Below the pieces are notes generated by a model, which had not been told where the DNA came from, made no database searches, and saw nothing but the letters and a program-made list of their open reading frames with translations. Below are positions 27,714 through 36,204 of a stretch of DNA of 64,000 nucleotides, piece after piece. Made by a program: the position numbers and the translations under genes. Each line of letters opens with the position of its first letter. The stretch's first letter is position 1. The stretch lies in the NCBI RefSeq assembly GCF_013344685.1, contig NZ_CP050137.1, forward strand, positions 3,961,001-4,025,000. The letters are read 5' to 3'. This DNA comes from Sphingomonas sp. CL5.1. Its GTDB lineage: Bacteria; Pseudomonadota; Alphaproteobacteria; Sphingomonadales; Sphingomonadaceae.

Positions 27714-28187
27714 ATGAATGGCAAAACGGCGCTTCATGGTGAAATCGACGTGTTCGACAGCCGCATCATCGGCGCGCTGCGTGAGGACGGGCGCATGTCC
27801 GTGACGGAGCTGGCGCGGCGGGTCGGCCTGTCCAAGACGCCGTGCCAGGTGCGGCTCAGGCGGCTGATCGAGGAAGGCTATATCCGGGGCTTCCGCGCGG
27901 TGATCGATCCGGCCAAGCTCGGGCTGGACCATGTCGCCTTCGCCGAAGTGAAGCTGTCGGACACGCGCGAGACAGCGCTGGACGAATTCCGCCGCGCGGT
28001 GCTGAAGATTCCGGAGGTCGAGGAATGCCACATGATCGCGAGCAACTTCGACTATCTTCTCAAGGTGCGCACCGCCGACATCCGCCGCTACCGCATCGTG
28101 CTGGGCGAGCGCATCTCCAGCCTGCCGCATGTAGCGAGCACATCGACTTTCGTCGCGATGGAGACGATCCGCGACACGACGACGTAG
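27714..28187 (+). CDS. Lrp/AsnC-family transcriptional regulator (likely controls putA)
   Basis: A 157-residue regulator. An N-terminal helix-turn-helix (about residues 13-60, IIGALREDGRMSVTELARRVGLSKTP) is followed by an RAM effector-binding domain with the conserved VEECHMIASNFDYLLKVRT. Divergent from putA with a 94-base shared control region, the arrangement of the alphaproteobacterial proline-responsive activator PutR. The proline link is inferred from position; the fold itself is clear. Confidence 0.9.
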   Translation: MNGKTALHGEIDVFDSRIIGALREDGRMSVTELARRVGLSKTPCQVRLRRLIEEGYIRGFRAVIDPAKLGLDHVAFAEVKLSDTRETALDEFRRAVLKIPEVEECHMIASNFDYLLKVRTADIRRYRIVLGERISSLPHVASTSTFVAMETIRDTTT

Positions 28188-28243
28188 AGCGGCGCATGGC
28201 CGCCCGGCGAACTATCGCGAAATCAATGTATTGAGGAGGAGGA

Positions 28244-28319
28244 TGGTGGAGCCGAGGGGGATCGAACCCCTGACCTTCGCAATGCCATTGCGACGCTCTC
28301 CCAGCTGAGCTACGGCCCC
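28244..28319 (-). tRNA. tRNA-Ala (GGC)
   Basis: 76 bases on the minus strand, folding as a full cloverleaf: acceptor GGGGCCG/CGGCTCC (one G-T pair), anticodon stem TCGCA/TGCGA with loop ATGGCAT giving anticodon GGC, and T arm AGGGGTTCGATCCCCT. The terminal CCA is encoded. Confidence 0.97.
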
Positions 28320-28338
28320 ATTTCCGTCCGGGAAGCGC

Positions 28339-28367
28339 CCCCTAGCGGGGCGCGACGGCCTTGGCAA
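28339..28367 (-). promoter_or_regulatory. Promoter of tRNA-Ala
   Basis: On the minus strand, TTGCCA (complement of 28362-28367), 17-base spacer, then TAGGGG (complement of 28339-28344), 19 bases before the tRNA 5' end. The same bases also form a GCGCCCC/GGGGCGC hairpin past the TIGR02300 gene. Confidence 0.5.
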
Positions 28368-28396
28368 GCGGCTGTTTCGCCGCTCGCCAAAAACCG

Positions 28397-28717
28397 TCAA
28401 TTCTCTTCGTCGTCGCTCGACGTCTCGACGCCTAGGTCGTCGTCGCCGCCGAGATCCACCTCGTCGTCGGCCGAGGGCTCCTCGTCCTCGCCGGTGTCGA
28501 TATCGACGTCGTCGTCGCCGGCCAGATCGCTGTCCGGCTCGCCCTTGTCGGTCTTCGCCTCCTCGAACGGAAGCGGCTGCTTGGATTTCAGGATCGGCTC
28601 CGGCTCCCATGCATAGCCGCAGCTGATGCAGGTGACGGGGTCGTTCTTTTCGAGGTCATAGAAACGCGTCGCGCATTTCGGGCACGTACGCTTCGTGCCC
28701 CATTCCGGCTTGATCAT
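28397..28717 (-). CDS. TIGR02300 family zinc-ribbon protein with acidic tail
   Basis: A 106-residue protein beginning MIKPEWGTKRTCPKCATRFYDLEKNDPV. Two CxxC pairs (CPKC and CISC) form a zinc ribbon in the first 37 residues, and the last 50 residues are mostly Asp and Glu. This is the TIGR02300 (FYDLN-acid) family, nearly restricted to alphaproteobacteria and of unknown function. ATG 28717 fixes the start; the frame stays open far upstream without family similarity. Divergent from aroA, as in many alphaproteobacteria. Confidence 0.85.
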   Translation of the reverse strand: MIKPEWGTKRTCPKCATRFYDLEKNDPVTCISCGYAWEPEPILKSKQPLPFEEAKTDKGEPDSDLAGDDDVDIDTGEDEEPSADDEVDLGGDDDLGVETSSDDEEN

Positions 28718-28817
28718 GCCGTGCAAAACCTTTCGGATGGGTGGTTCAACAGGCCATTCCCTGCGAAGTGGCGGGCGCCTTGCCATAGCATGACCCGGCT
28801 GGCAAGGCCGCTCGAAC

Positions 28818-30158
28818 ATGACCCATGTCGCCGCCCAACCCGTCACCGTCGCCGCCGCCAGCGCCCTGAGGGGCAGAATCCGCGTGCCGGGCGACAAATC
28901 CATCAGCCACCGCGCGCTGACGCTGTCCGCGCTGGCGGTGGGCGAAAGCCGCGTCGAGGGGTTGCTGGAGGGCGAGGACGTGCTCGCCACCGCCGCCGCG
29001 ATGCGGGCGATGGGGGCCGGGATCGCGCGCGGCGAGGACGGCATCTGGCGTATCCACGGCGTCGGGGTCGGCGGGCTGCTCCAGCCACAGGCGGCGCTCG
29101 ACATGGGCAATTCCGGCACCTCGACCAGGCTGCTGATGGGGCTGGTGGCCAGCCATCCGGTCACCGCGACCTTCATGGGCGATGCCTCGCTCTCGGCGCG
29201 GCCGATGAAGCGGGTGATCGACCCGCTCTCGATGATGGGCGCGGACTTCACCGCCTCCCCCGGCGGGCGATTGCCGCTGATGGTGCGCGGGCTCTGCCCG
29301 GCGGTGCCGATCGCCTATACTTTGCCGGTCGCCTCGGCGCAGGTGAAGTCGGCGATCCTGCTCGCCGGCCTCAACACGCCGGGCACGACCCGCGTGATCG
29401 AGCCGGTCGCCACGCGCGACCATAGCGAGCGGATGCTGACCGGCTTCGGCGCGGCGCTGAGCGTCGAGCAGGTGCCGGAAGGCCGCCTCATCTCGATCAC
29501 CGGCGAGGCCGAGCTGAAGCCGCAATCGATCGTCGTCCCCGGCGACCCCTCCTCCGCCGCTTTCTGGCTGGTCGCCGCCTCAATCGTGCCGGGCAGCGAC
29601 GTGGTGGTCGAGAATGTCGGGATGAACCCGACGCGCAGCGGCATCGTCACCGCGCTGCGGCTGATGGGCGCGGACATCGCGGAGCTGAACCCGCGAATCG
29701 TCGGCGGCGAGCCGGTGACCGACCTGCATGTCCGCCATGCCGCGCTCACGGGAATCGAGGTGCCGCCGGAACTCGCGCCCTCCATGATCGACGAATATCC
29801 CGCGCTGTTCGTCGCCGCCGCCTTCGCCGGGGGCCGCACCGTGGCCCGCGGGGCCGAGGAACTGCGCGTCAAGGAATCGGATCGCATCGCCGTGATGAAG
29901 GCCGCGCTGGAGGCGAACGGCGTGTCGCTGATCGAGCATGAGGACGGCCTGTCGATCGACGGGAGCGGCGGCGACGCCATTCCCGGCGGCGCGCGCATCG
30001 CCTCGAAACTCGATCACCGCATCGCGATGAGCATGGTGGTCGCCGGGCTTCACGCCCGCGCGCCCGTGACGATCGACGATGCGGCGCCGGTCAGGACGAG
30101 CTTCCCGACCTTCTTCGCGCTGCTCGAATCGCTCGGGGGGCAGGTGACGTGGAACTGA
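28818..30158 (+). CDS. aroA: 3-phosphoshikimate 1-carboxyvinyltransferase (EPSP synthase)
   Basis: Transfers enolpyruvate from PEP to shikimate 3-phosphate in the shikimate pathway. 446 residues. The substrate loop PGDKSISHRAL has Lys27 and Ser28, and later LKVKESDRI-type motifs appear as LRVKESDRIAVMK. The region LDMGNSGTSTRL aligns with the class II (Agrobacterium-type) layout but keeps Gly at position 100 where the glyphosate-insensitive CP4 enzyme is known to carry Ala. Head of an overlapping aroA - hydrolase - cmk operon. Confidence 0.95.
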   Translation: MTHVAAQPVTVAAASALRGRIRVPGDKSISHRALTLSALAVGESRVEGLLEGEDVLATAAAMRAMGAGIARGEDGIWRIHGVGVGGLLQPQAALDMGNSGTSTRLLMGLVASHPVTATFMGDASLSARPMKRVIDPLSMMGADFTASPGGRLPLMVRGLCPAVPIAYTLPVASAQVKSAILLAGLNTPGTTRVIEPVATRDHSERMLTGFGAALSVEQVPEGRLISITGEAELKPQSIVVPGDPSSAAFWLVAASIVPGSDVVVENVGMNPTRSGIVTALRLMGADIAELNPRIVGGEPVTDLHVRHAALTGIEVPPELAPSMIDEYPALFVAAAFAGGRTVARGAEELRVKESDRIAVMKAALEANGVSLIEHEDGLSIDGSGGDAIPGGARIASKLDHRIAMSMVVAGLHARAPVTIDDAAPVRTSFPTFFALLESLGGQVTWN

Positions 30159-31138
30159 TCGACAGGCGGCTGCTGCTTGCCGGCGGACTGGCGGCGCTCG
30201 TCCCGCTGCCGGCGCTGGCGCGCGGCCTCGCGAGCTATCCGCCGCCGACGCGCGAGGCGATGGTGCCGGTGGAGGGCGGCCGGGTCTACGTCCGCGTCAA
30301 CGGCGATCTCGCCGGGCCGCGCCCGCCGCTGCTGCTGATCCATGGCGGCCCCGGCGGGACGCATGACGCGCTGCTGGAGGCGCTGCCGCTTGCCGACGAG
30401 CGCGCGGTGATCTTCTACGACCAGCTCGATTCGGGGCGCTCCGACCGGCCGGACGACCCCGCCAACTGGCGCGTCGCCCGCTTTGTCGACGAGGTGGAGG
30501 CGGTGCGCCGCGCGCTGGGGGTGAAGCGCTGGCATGTGCTGGGGCATAGCTGGGGCGGCACGGTCGCGCTGGAATATGGCGCGCGGCGGCCGGGGGCGCT
30601 CGCCGGCCTTGCGCTCGCCAGCCCGCTGATCGCGACGAAGAGCTGGATCGGCGACGCCAATATCCTGGTCGACGCCCTCCCCGCCCCGATCCGCGACGAG
30701 ATCCGCCGCTGCGAGGCGATCGCCGCGCCGCAGCCGCCGGACTGCGGGACGGCGACCCGCGCCTTCTATGCCGCCTATAACGGGCGCGAACCGGCCTCCC
30801 CCGCGCGGCGCGCCTATGCGCAAGCGGCCGGCGGGCGCGGCTTCAACGCGAAGCTGTACGAGACGATGTGGGGATCGAGCGAGTTCGTCTCGACCGGCAC
30901 GCTCAGCAAATATGACGGCGAGCCGTTGCTCGCCAGGCTCGATGGAAGGCGCACCTTGTTCATCTGCGGCCAGTATGACGAAGCCCGCCCGGCGACGATC
31001 GGCAACTATGCCGCGCGCGTGCCGGGCGCCGAGTTCGCGGTGATCCCCGGCGCGGCGCACAATATCTTCGGCGACCGCCCGGAAGAGACGATCGCGACCG
31101 TGCGCGGGTGGCTCTCGCGGCAGGACGCGCTGGCATGA
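30149..31138 (+). CDS. Proline iminopeptidase-like alpha/beta hydrolase, exported
   Basis: A 329-residue S33-family hydrolase. Motifs are the oxyanion HGGPGG, FYDQLDSGRSDRP, and the nucleophile elbow GHSWGG, all typical of proline iminopeptidases; a C-terminal His is in PGAAHNIF. The N-terminus DRRLLLAGGLAALVPLPALA is a signal sequence with a twin-arginine-like pair, so it should act outside the cytoplasm. It starts at GTG 30149 inside the aroA end (10 bases shared) and ends in the cmk start. The true substrate is unknown. Confidence 0.82.
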   Translation: MELIDRRLLLAGGLAALVPLPALARGLASYPPPTREAMVPVEGGRVYVRVNGDLAGPRPPLLLIHGGPGGTHDALLEALPLADERAVIFYDQLDSGRSDRPDDPANWRVARFVDEVEAVRRALGVKRWHVLGHSWGGTVALEYGARRPGALAGLALASPLIATKSWIGDANILVDALPAPIRDEIRRCEAIAAPQPPDCGTATRAFYAAYNGREPASPARRAYAQAAGGRGFNAKLYETMWGSSEFVSTGTLSKYDGEPLLARLDGRRTLFICGQYDEARPATIGNYAARVPGAEFAVIPGAAHNIFGDRPEETIATVRGWLSRQDALA

Positions 31139-31776
31139 TCATCGCGGTCGACGGGCCGGCGGCGTCCGGCAAGGGCACGATCGCCAAGGCGCTCGCCCGC
31201 CATTACCACCTGCCGCATCTCGATACCGGGCTGCTCTATCGCGCGGTGGCGGCGACGGTGGAGCGGCTCGGCCTCGACCCGACGAAGGAGGCCGACGCGG
31301 TCGCCGCCTGCGATTTCGACGAGCTGACGCTGGCCGATCCGGTGCTGCGCGACGGCGAGATCGGCAAGCTCGCCTCGGTCGTCTCGGCGCATCCGCTCGT
31401 CCGCGCCGCGCTTCTCCGGCGGCAGAAACGCTTCGCGCATCAGGAGGGCGGCGCGGTGCTCGACGGGCGCGATATCGGCACGGTGATCGCGCCCGACGCC
31501 GACGCCAAATTGTTCGTCAAGGCGACGCCGACGATCCGCGCCCGCCGCCGCCATGCCGAGCTCCGGTCGCACGGCTCGACGCAGAGCTTCGATCAGGTGC
31601 TGGCCGATATCCGCGCCCGCGACGAGCGCGACAGCACGCGCAGCGCCGCCCCGCTCGTCGCCGCGCCCGATGCGGTGGTGCTCGACACCAGCTTCCTTTC
31701 GATCGAGGCGTCGGTGCGCAAGGCGATCGACATCGTCGAGGAGCAGCGCGCGCGCAAGGCGGCGGCGCGCGCCTGA
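31135..31776 (+). CDS. cmk: Cytidylate kinase
   Basis: Phosphorylates CMP and dCMP. A 213-residue NMP kinase starting MIIAVDGPAASGKGTIAKAL (P-loop with the CMP-kinase-specific GPAASGKGT). The NMP-binding region HLDTGLLYRAVA, YHLPHLD and DGRDIGTVIAPDADAKLF and the lid RRRHAEL are in order. ATG 31135 overlaps the TGA of the hydrolase gene. The order aroA...cmk-rpsA-ihfB is conserved in proteobacteria. Confidence 0.96.
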   Translation: MIIAVDGPAASGKGTIAKALARHYHLPHLDTGLLYRAVAATVERLGLDPTKEADAVAACDFDELTLADPVLRDGEIGKLASVVSAHPLVRAALLRRQKRFAHQEGGAVLDGRDIGTVIAPDADAKLFVKATPTIRARRRHAELRSHGSTQSFDQVLADIRARDERDSTRSAAPLVAAPDAVVLDTSFLSIEASVRKAIDIVEEQRARKAAARA

Positions 31777-32052
31777 TCCGCTCGCGAATCCGCGCCGTTC
31801 CACCGCATCGCCACGCGCTTTCGCTTGTGGATAACCGTCACTTGCGCTAAGGGCGCGCGGTCCGGCGGGCTGGGGTCCGCGGGGGCCGGGCGCGGAGGTT
31901 GCTCTCTCGCGCCCTTTTCGCATGTGCGTTCCGGCCCTTCGCAAGCCCTGTCCGGCGGATGCCGCATCGGCACGGGGCTGGCGCGGCGGTGAAGGCCAAG
32001 ACCAGCGGATTCAACCGCTTGGCCGGAAACGACATCAAGGAATCGAAAGTTT
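31777..32052 (+). promoter_or_regulatory. rpsA leader region with a stem-loop
   Basis: 276 bases without a gene between cmk and rpsA. GGCCAAG (31994-32000) pairs with CTTGGCC (32018-32024), and inside it CGG/CCG closes a short loop, 28 bases before the start codon. AAGGAA lies 12 bases before ATG 32053. A ribosomal protein S1 leader could bind S1 itself for feedback control; that is inference. Confidence 0.35.
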
Positions 32053-33762
32053 ATGGCCTCTACGGCAACCCCCACCCGGGACGATTTCGCGGCGATGCTC
32101 GATGACATGTTCGGCGGCGCCGACAGCTTCGAGGGCCGCGTGGTGCACGGCACCGTCACCGGCATCGAAAATGACATGGCGATCATCGATGTCGGCCTCA
32201 AGAGCGAAGGTCGCGTGCCGCTGCGCGAGTTCGCCGCCCCCGGCCAGAAGGCCGAGCTGAAGGTCGGCGACGAGGTCGAGGTCTATGTCGATCGCGTCGA
32301 GAACATGCACGGCGAAGCGATGCTGTCGCGCGACCGCGCGCGCCGCGAGGCCGCCTGGGACAATCTGGAAGCCGAATTCGCCAAGACCGCGCGCGTCGAG
32401 GGCGTGATCTTCGGCCGCGTGAAGGGCGGCTTCACCGTCGACCTGAACGGCGCCGTGGCCTTCCTGCCGGGCAGCCAGGTCGATATCCGCCCGGTGCGTG
32501 ACGTCACCCCGCTGATGGATATCCCGCAGCCGTTCCAGATCCTGAAGATGGACCGCAAGCGCGGCAACATCGTCGTCTCGCGCCGCGCGGTGCTGGAGGA
32601 AACCCGCGCCGAGCAGCGTTCGGGCCTGATCCAGAGCCTGCACGAGGGCCAGATCATCGACGGCGTGGTGAAGAACATCACCGACTACGGCGCCTTCGTG
32701 GACCTGGGCGGCATCGACGGCCTGCTGCACGTCACCGATCTCAGCTACAAGCGCGTCGCCCACCCGAGCGAGATGATCAACATCGGCGACACCGTGCGCG
32801 TCCAGATCATCCGCATCAACAAGGACACGCAGCGCATCTCGCTGGGCATGAAGCAGCTTGAGAGCGATCCGTGGGATGGCGTCGGCGCCAAATATCCGGT
32901 CGGCGCGAAGCTGTCGGGCCGCGTCACGAACATCACCGAATATGGCGCGTTCGTGGAGCTGGAGCCGGGCATCGAGGGCCTCGTCCACGTCAGCGAGATG
33001 TCCTGGACCAAGAAGAACGTCCATCCGGGCAAGATCGTCTCCACCTCGCAGGAAGTGGACGTCGTGGTGCTGGAGGTCGATGAGGACAAGCGCCGCATCA
33101 GCCTTGGACTCAAGCAGGCGCAGGCCAATCCGTGGGAGGCGTTCGCCGCCGCCCATCCGATCGGCTCGACCGTCGAGGGCGAAGTCAAGAACGCGACCGA
33201 GTTCGGCCTGTTCGTCGGTCTCGACAACGACGTCGACGGCATGGTCCACATGTCCGACATCGCCTGGGGCGTTTCGGGCGAGGACGCGCTGGCGCTGCAT
33301 CGCAAGGGCGAGATGGTGCAGGCCATCGTGCTCGACATCGATCCGGAGAAGGAGCGCATCTCGCTCGGCATGAAGCAGCTTGAGCGCGGCGGCCCGGTGG
33401 TCGGCGCGGCGACGGGCGGCGAGCGCCTGTCGAAGAACGCGGTCGTCACCGTCACCATCCTCGAAGTCCGCGACGCCGGTCTCGAGGTGCAGGCTGGCGA
33501 CGACGGCGCGACCGGCTTCATCAAGCGCACCGACCTCGGCCGCGACCGCGACGAGCAGCGTCCGGAGCGTTTCCAGGTCGGCCAGAAGCTCGATGCGATG
33601 GTGACCGGCTTCGATCGTTCGAAGAAGCCGACCTTCTCGGTCAAGGCGATGCAGATCGCCGAGGAGAAGCAGGCGGTGGCGCAGTACGGCTCGTCCGATT
33701 CGGGCGCGTCGCTAGGCGACATCCTGGGCGAGGCGCTCAAGGCTCGCGAATCGAAGAAGTGA
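32053..33762 (+). CDS. rpsA: 30S ribosomal protein S1
   Basis: A 569-residue ribosomal protein that binds mRNA leaders and helps start translation. Six S1 RNA-binding repeats run through the chain, each recognisable by a pattern such as [41 protein letters not shown] and [21 protein letters not shown], with the linking RISLGMKQL elements. The first two repeats are the ribosome-anchoring type. Codon usage is strongly biased, as expected for a highly expressed gene. Confidence 0.98.
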   Translation: MASTATPTRDDFAAMLDDMFGGADSFEGRVVHGTVTGIENDMAIIDVGLKSEGRVPLREFAAPGQKAELKVGDEVEVYVDRVENMHGEAMLSRDRARREAAWDNLEAEFAKTARVEGVIFGRVKGGFTVDLNGAVAFLPGSQVDIRPVRDVTPLMDIPQPFQILKMDRKRGNIVVSRRAVLEETRAEQRSGLIQSLHEGQIIDGVVKNITDYGAFVDLGGIDGLLHVTDLSYKRVAHPSEMINIGDTVRVQIIRINKDTQRISLGMKQLESDPWDGVGAKYPVGAKLSGRVTNITEYGAFVELEPGIEGLVHVSEMSWTKKNVHPGKIVSTSQEVDVVVLEVDEDKRRISLGLKQAQANPWEAFAAAHPIGSTVEGEVKNATEFGLFVGLDNDVDGMVHMSDIAWGVSGEDALALHRKGEMVQAIVLDIDPEKERISLGMKQLERGGPVVGAATGGERLSKNAVVTVTILEVRDAGLEVQAGDDGATGFIKRTDLGRDRDEQRPERFQVGQKLDAMVTGFDRSKKPTFSVKAMQIAEEKQAVAQYGSSDSGASLGDILGEALKARESKK

Positions 33763-33770
33763 GATCGGCG

Positions 33771-33801
33771 GAACCGGGCAGGAAAATTTCCTGCCCGGTT
33801 C
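33771..33801 (+). terminator. Long perfect hairpin after rpsA
   Basis: Two perfect 15-base arms around a single centre base, eight bases past the rpsA stop: GAACCGGGCAGGAAA and TTTCCTGCCCGGTTC. There is no T-run after it (CTCGATCC follows), so it may act as a rho-aided terminator or an RNA 3' stabiliser. Confidence 0.6.
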
Positions 33802-33845
33802 TCGATCCGGCACAAAAATTACAGGGAATTGTCGTTTCGATCCTA

Positions 33846-33873
33846 TTCCGATCGGCAGTTTCTCGGCTAATAT
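33846..33873 (+). promoter_or_regulatory. Candidate promoter for ihfB
   Basis: TTCCGA (33846-33851), 16-base spacer, TAATAT (33868-33873), 50 bases before the ihfB ATG, in an AT-richer stretch than the neighbourhood. Confidence 0.45.
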
Positions 33874-33922
33874 CGCGATCCGCCGGTTCCGCGCGTCGGG
33901 GAACCGCTTCAGGACTTGCAGA

Positions 33923-34204
33923 ATGATCCGTTCCGAACTCGTCCAGCAACTCGCCGAAGCCAATCCCGAGCTTTCGCTGCGTGAGGTCGAAGCGATCGTT
34001 TCCACCTTCTTCGACGAGATCGTCCGCCGCCTGGCCGAAAACGGCCGGGTCGAGCTGCGCGGTTTCGGCGCTTTCTCCACCCGCGCCCGCGACGCCCGCT
34101 CCGGCCGCAATCCGCGCACCGGCGAGACGGTGGACGTGAATGCCAAGCGCGTCCCCTATTTCAAGCCGGGCAAGGAAATGCGCGCGCGGCTCAACGTCGC
34201 TTGA
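33923..34204 (+). CDS. ihfB: Integration host factor beta subunit
   Basis: A 93-residue HU/IHF-family DNA-bending protein; pairs with IHF alpha to bend DNA sharply at specific sites. The opening [23 protein letters not shown] is the IHF-beta form, and the beta-arm [22 protein letters not shown] with its intercalating Pro is intact. Follows rpsA as in most proteobacteria, with its own upstream promoter-like element. Confidence 0.95.
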   Translation: MIRSELVQQLAEANPELSLREVEAIVSTFFDEIVRRLAENGRVELRGFGAFSTRARDARSGRNPRTGETVDVNAKRVPYFKPGKEMRARLNVA

Positions 34205-34238
34205 CGTAAGGCTCCGGGTAGCCTTCACGTCGCGTGCG

Positions 34239-35768
34239 ATGCGCGGACGTGGCGGAATCGGTAGACGCTGGAGACTTAAAATCTTCTGCCCTTGGCGTGC
34301 GGGTTCGAGTCCCGCCGTCCGCACCATCGCGTGTGCCGCGCTGGCGCTGATCGCCGGCTGCGAGCGGCGCCCCGACGTCGGCCCGGTCGTGGCGAGCGTG
34401 ATCGGCGGCGCTCCCGAATTGCGTGATTCCAGCCGGGGCGAACGACCGGAGAGCGACCGGCTGCTCGCCGACTCGGTCGCGCAAGGGCTGGTCCGCTTCG
34501 ACGCGACGGGGCAGATCGAGCCGGGTATCGCGGAACGCTGGATCGTCACCGACGAGGGCAAGACCTATATCTTCCGCCTGCGCGAGACCTTGTGGTCGGA
34601 TGGCCGCCCCGTCACCGCGCAGGAAGTGGTGGCGATCCTAAAGCGGCAGATCGCGGCGGCCTCGCGCAACCCGCTGAAGCCCTATCTCACCGCGATCGAC
34701 TCGATCGTGGATATGACGCCTCAGATCATCCAGATCGAACTGTCCTATCCGCGCCCCGACCTGCTGAAGGTGTTCGCCCAGCCCGAGCTGGCGATCATCC
34801 GGCTGCGCGATCCGGCTGGCACCGGCCCGTTCCGCATCGCGCACCGGAGCCGCTATTCGCTGCTGCTGACGCCGGTGCGCGAGCTGAACCGCTCGCCCGA
34901 CGAGACGCCCGAAAAGGCGCCGGAGGACAACGTCCGGCTGATCGGCGAATCGGCGGCGCGCGCTATCACCCGCTATGCCGCGCGTCGGTCGGATCTCGTC
35001 ACCGGAGGAACGTTGCGCGACTGGCCGCTGCTGCAAATCGCCGCGGTCGCGCCGAACAATATCCACCTCGATCCGGCCGCCGGCCTGTTCGGGCTGGCGA
35101 TCGTACGCCGCGATGGCTTCCTGGCGACACCGGAGAACCGCGCCGCCCTTGCCGGCGCCATCAACCGTAGCGCGCTGACCGGCGCCTTCTCTCCCGATTG
35201 GCCGGTGACCGAGCAACTGCTGCCCGAGCAGCTCGATTCGGCCACCGCGCCGGCGCTGTCGCAGTGGGTCGCGCTCGATCAGGATAGCCGCCGCCGGCAG
35301 GCGCTGGCGAGCGTCGCGGCGTGGCGACGCGCGCATCTCGAACCGCTTCAACTGCGCGTCGCGCTCCCCGCCGGGCCGGGCGGCAACCTGCTATGGGCGC
35401 GGATCGGCGCGGACCTGCTGGCGATCGGCATCCAGCCCGAGCGCGGCGCGGCGGACGATCCTGACGCGGACCTGCGCCTGATCGACGCCGTGGCGCCCTA
35501 CGACAGCGCGCGCTGGTACCTCGCCCACGCCTGCGCGCCGTGCAACGAGGCAGCGAGCCAGGCGATCGAGGCGGCGCGGGTCGCCCCGACATTGGCCGAG
35601 CGCGCGACCGCGATCGCCGCCGCCGATGCGGCCATGGCCGCCGATGTCACCTTCATCCCGATCGCCCGCCCGCTGCGCTGGTCGCTGGTGTCGCTGCGGT
35701 TGCGGCAATGGCAGCCGAACGCGCGCGCATGGCACCCGTTGAACCGCCTGCGTGCCGCCCCCAAGTGA
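34239..35768 (+). CDS. Peptide ABC transporter-type substrate-binding lipoprotein; frame crosses tRNA-Leu
   Basis: Related to extracellular solute-binding proteins family 5 (Dpp/Opp-like), with DSVAQGLVRFDATGQIEPGIAE, EGKTYIFRLRETLWSDGRP and later GTGPFRI. A lipobox LIAGC with the short hydrophobic run ACAALALIAG lies directly after the tRNA. The only in-frame ATG before it is 34239, four bases ahead of the tRNA, so a full signal peptide needs translation through the tRNA. The next in-frame candidates are GTG 34389 and 34398, which would remove the lipobox. No permease or ATPase gene is adjacent. About 480-510 residues depending on start. Confidence 0.75.
   Translation: MRGRGGIGRRWRLKIFCPWRAGSSPAVRTIACAALALIAGCERRPDVGPVVASVIGGAPELRDSSRGERPESDRLLADSVAQGLVRFDATGQIEPGIAERWIVTDEGKTYIFRLRETLWSDGRPVTAQEVVAILKRQIAAASRNPLKPYLTAIDSIVDMTPQIIQIELSYPRPDLLKVFAQPELAIIRLRDPAGTGPFRIAHRSRYSLLLTPVRELNRSPDETPEKAPEDNVRLIGESAARAITRYAARRSDLVTGGTLRDWPLLQIAAVAPNNIHLDPAAGLFGLAIVRRDGFLATPENRAALAGAINRSALTGAFSPDWPVTEQLLPEQLDSATAPALSQWVALDQDSRRRQALASVAAWRRAHLEPLQLRVALPAGPGGNLLWARIGADLLAIGIQPERGAADDPDADLRLIDAVAPYDSARWYLAHACAPCNEAASQAIEAARVAPTLAERATAIAAADAAMAADVTFIPIARPLRWSLVSLRLRQWQPNARAWHPLNRLRAAPK
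34243..34326 (+). tRNA. tRNA-Leu (TAA)
   Basis: 84 bases with acceptor GCGGACG/CGTCCGC, anticodon stem GGAGA/TCTTC and loop CTTAAAA (anticodon TAA), a long variable arm typical of class II tRNAs, T arm GCGGGTTCGAGTCCCGC and encoded CCA. It lies 38 bases after ihfB; no strong promoter of its own was seen, so it may be co-transcribed with ihfB. Confidence 0.97.
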
Positions 35769-35774
35769 TGCTGC

Positions 35775-36197
35775 ATGAACCAGCGCACCACCCGCATCCA
35801 CGCCGCCGCGCTCGATAACCTGCCGCTGAGCCGCGATCCGGCCCACGTCCGCCAGCGGATCGAGGCGATGGAGAAATTGCTCGAGGGGCTGTTCGTCGTG
35901 CCGGGGATCAACCGGCGCGTCGGGCTGGATTTCCTGCTCGGGCTGGTGCCGGTGGCGGGCGACGTGGTCGCCGCCGCGCTGGGCGCATGGATCGTGTGGG
36001 AGGCGCGCAACCTCGGCATGAGCCGCTTCCAGCTCGCGCGGATGAGCGCACGGGTCGGTTTCGACGCGCTGATCGGCATGGTGCCGGTGGTGGGCGACGC
36101 GGCCGATTTCTTCTATCGCTCGAACACGCGCAACCTGAAGACGATCAAGCGCCACCTCGACCGGCATCACCCATCGACGGTGACGATCGAACGATAA
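35775..36197 (+). CDS. DUF4112 membrane protein
   Basis: A 140-residue protein with two hydrophobic segments, LDFLLGLVPVAGDVVAAALGAW and FDALIGMVPVVGDAADFFY; the repeated G-[LM]-V-P-V-x-GD motif is the signature of DUF4112. The function is unknown. It begins seven bases after the preceding lipoprotein gene stop, so the two are probably one transcript, though the pairing has no known meaning. Confidence 0.85.
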   Translation: MNQRTTRIHAAALDNLPLSRDPAHVRQRIEAMEKLLEGLFVVPGINRRVGLDFLLGLVPVAGDVVAAALGAWIVWEARNLGMSRFQLARMSARVGFDALIGMVPVVGDAADFFYRSNTRNLKTIKRHLDRHHPSTVTIER

Positions 36198-36204
36198 ACC
36201 TCCG

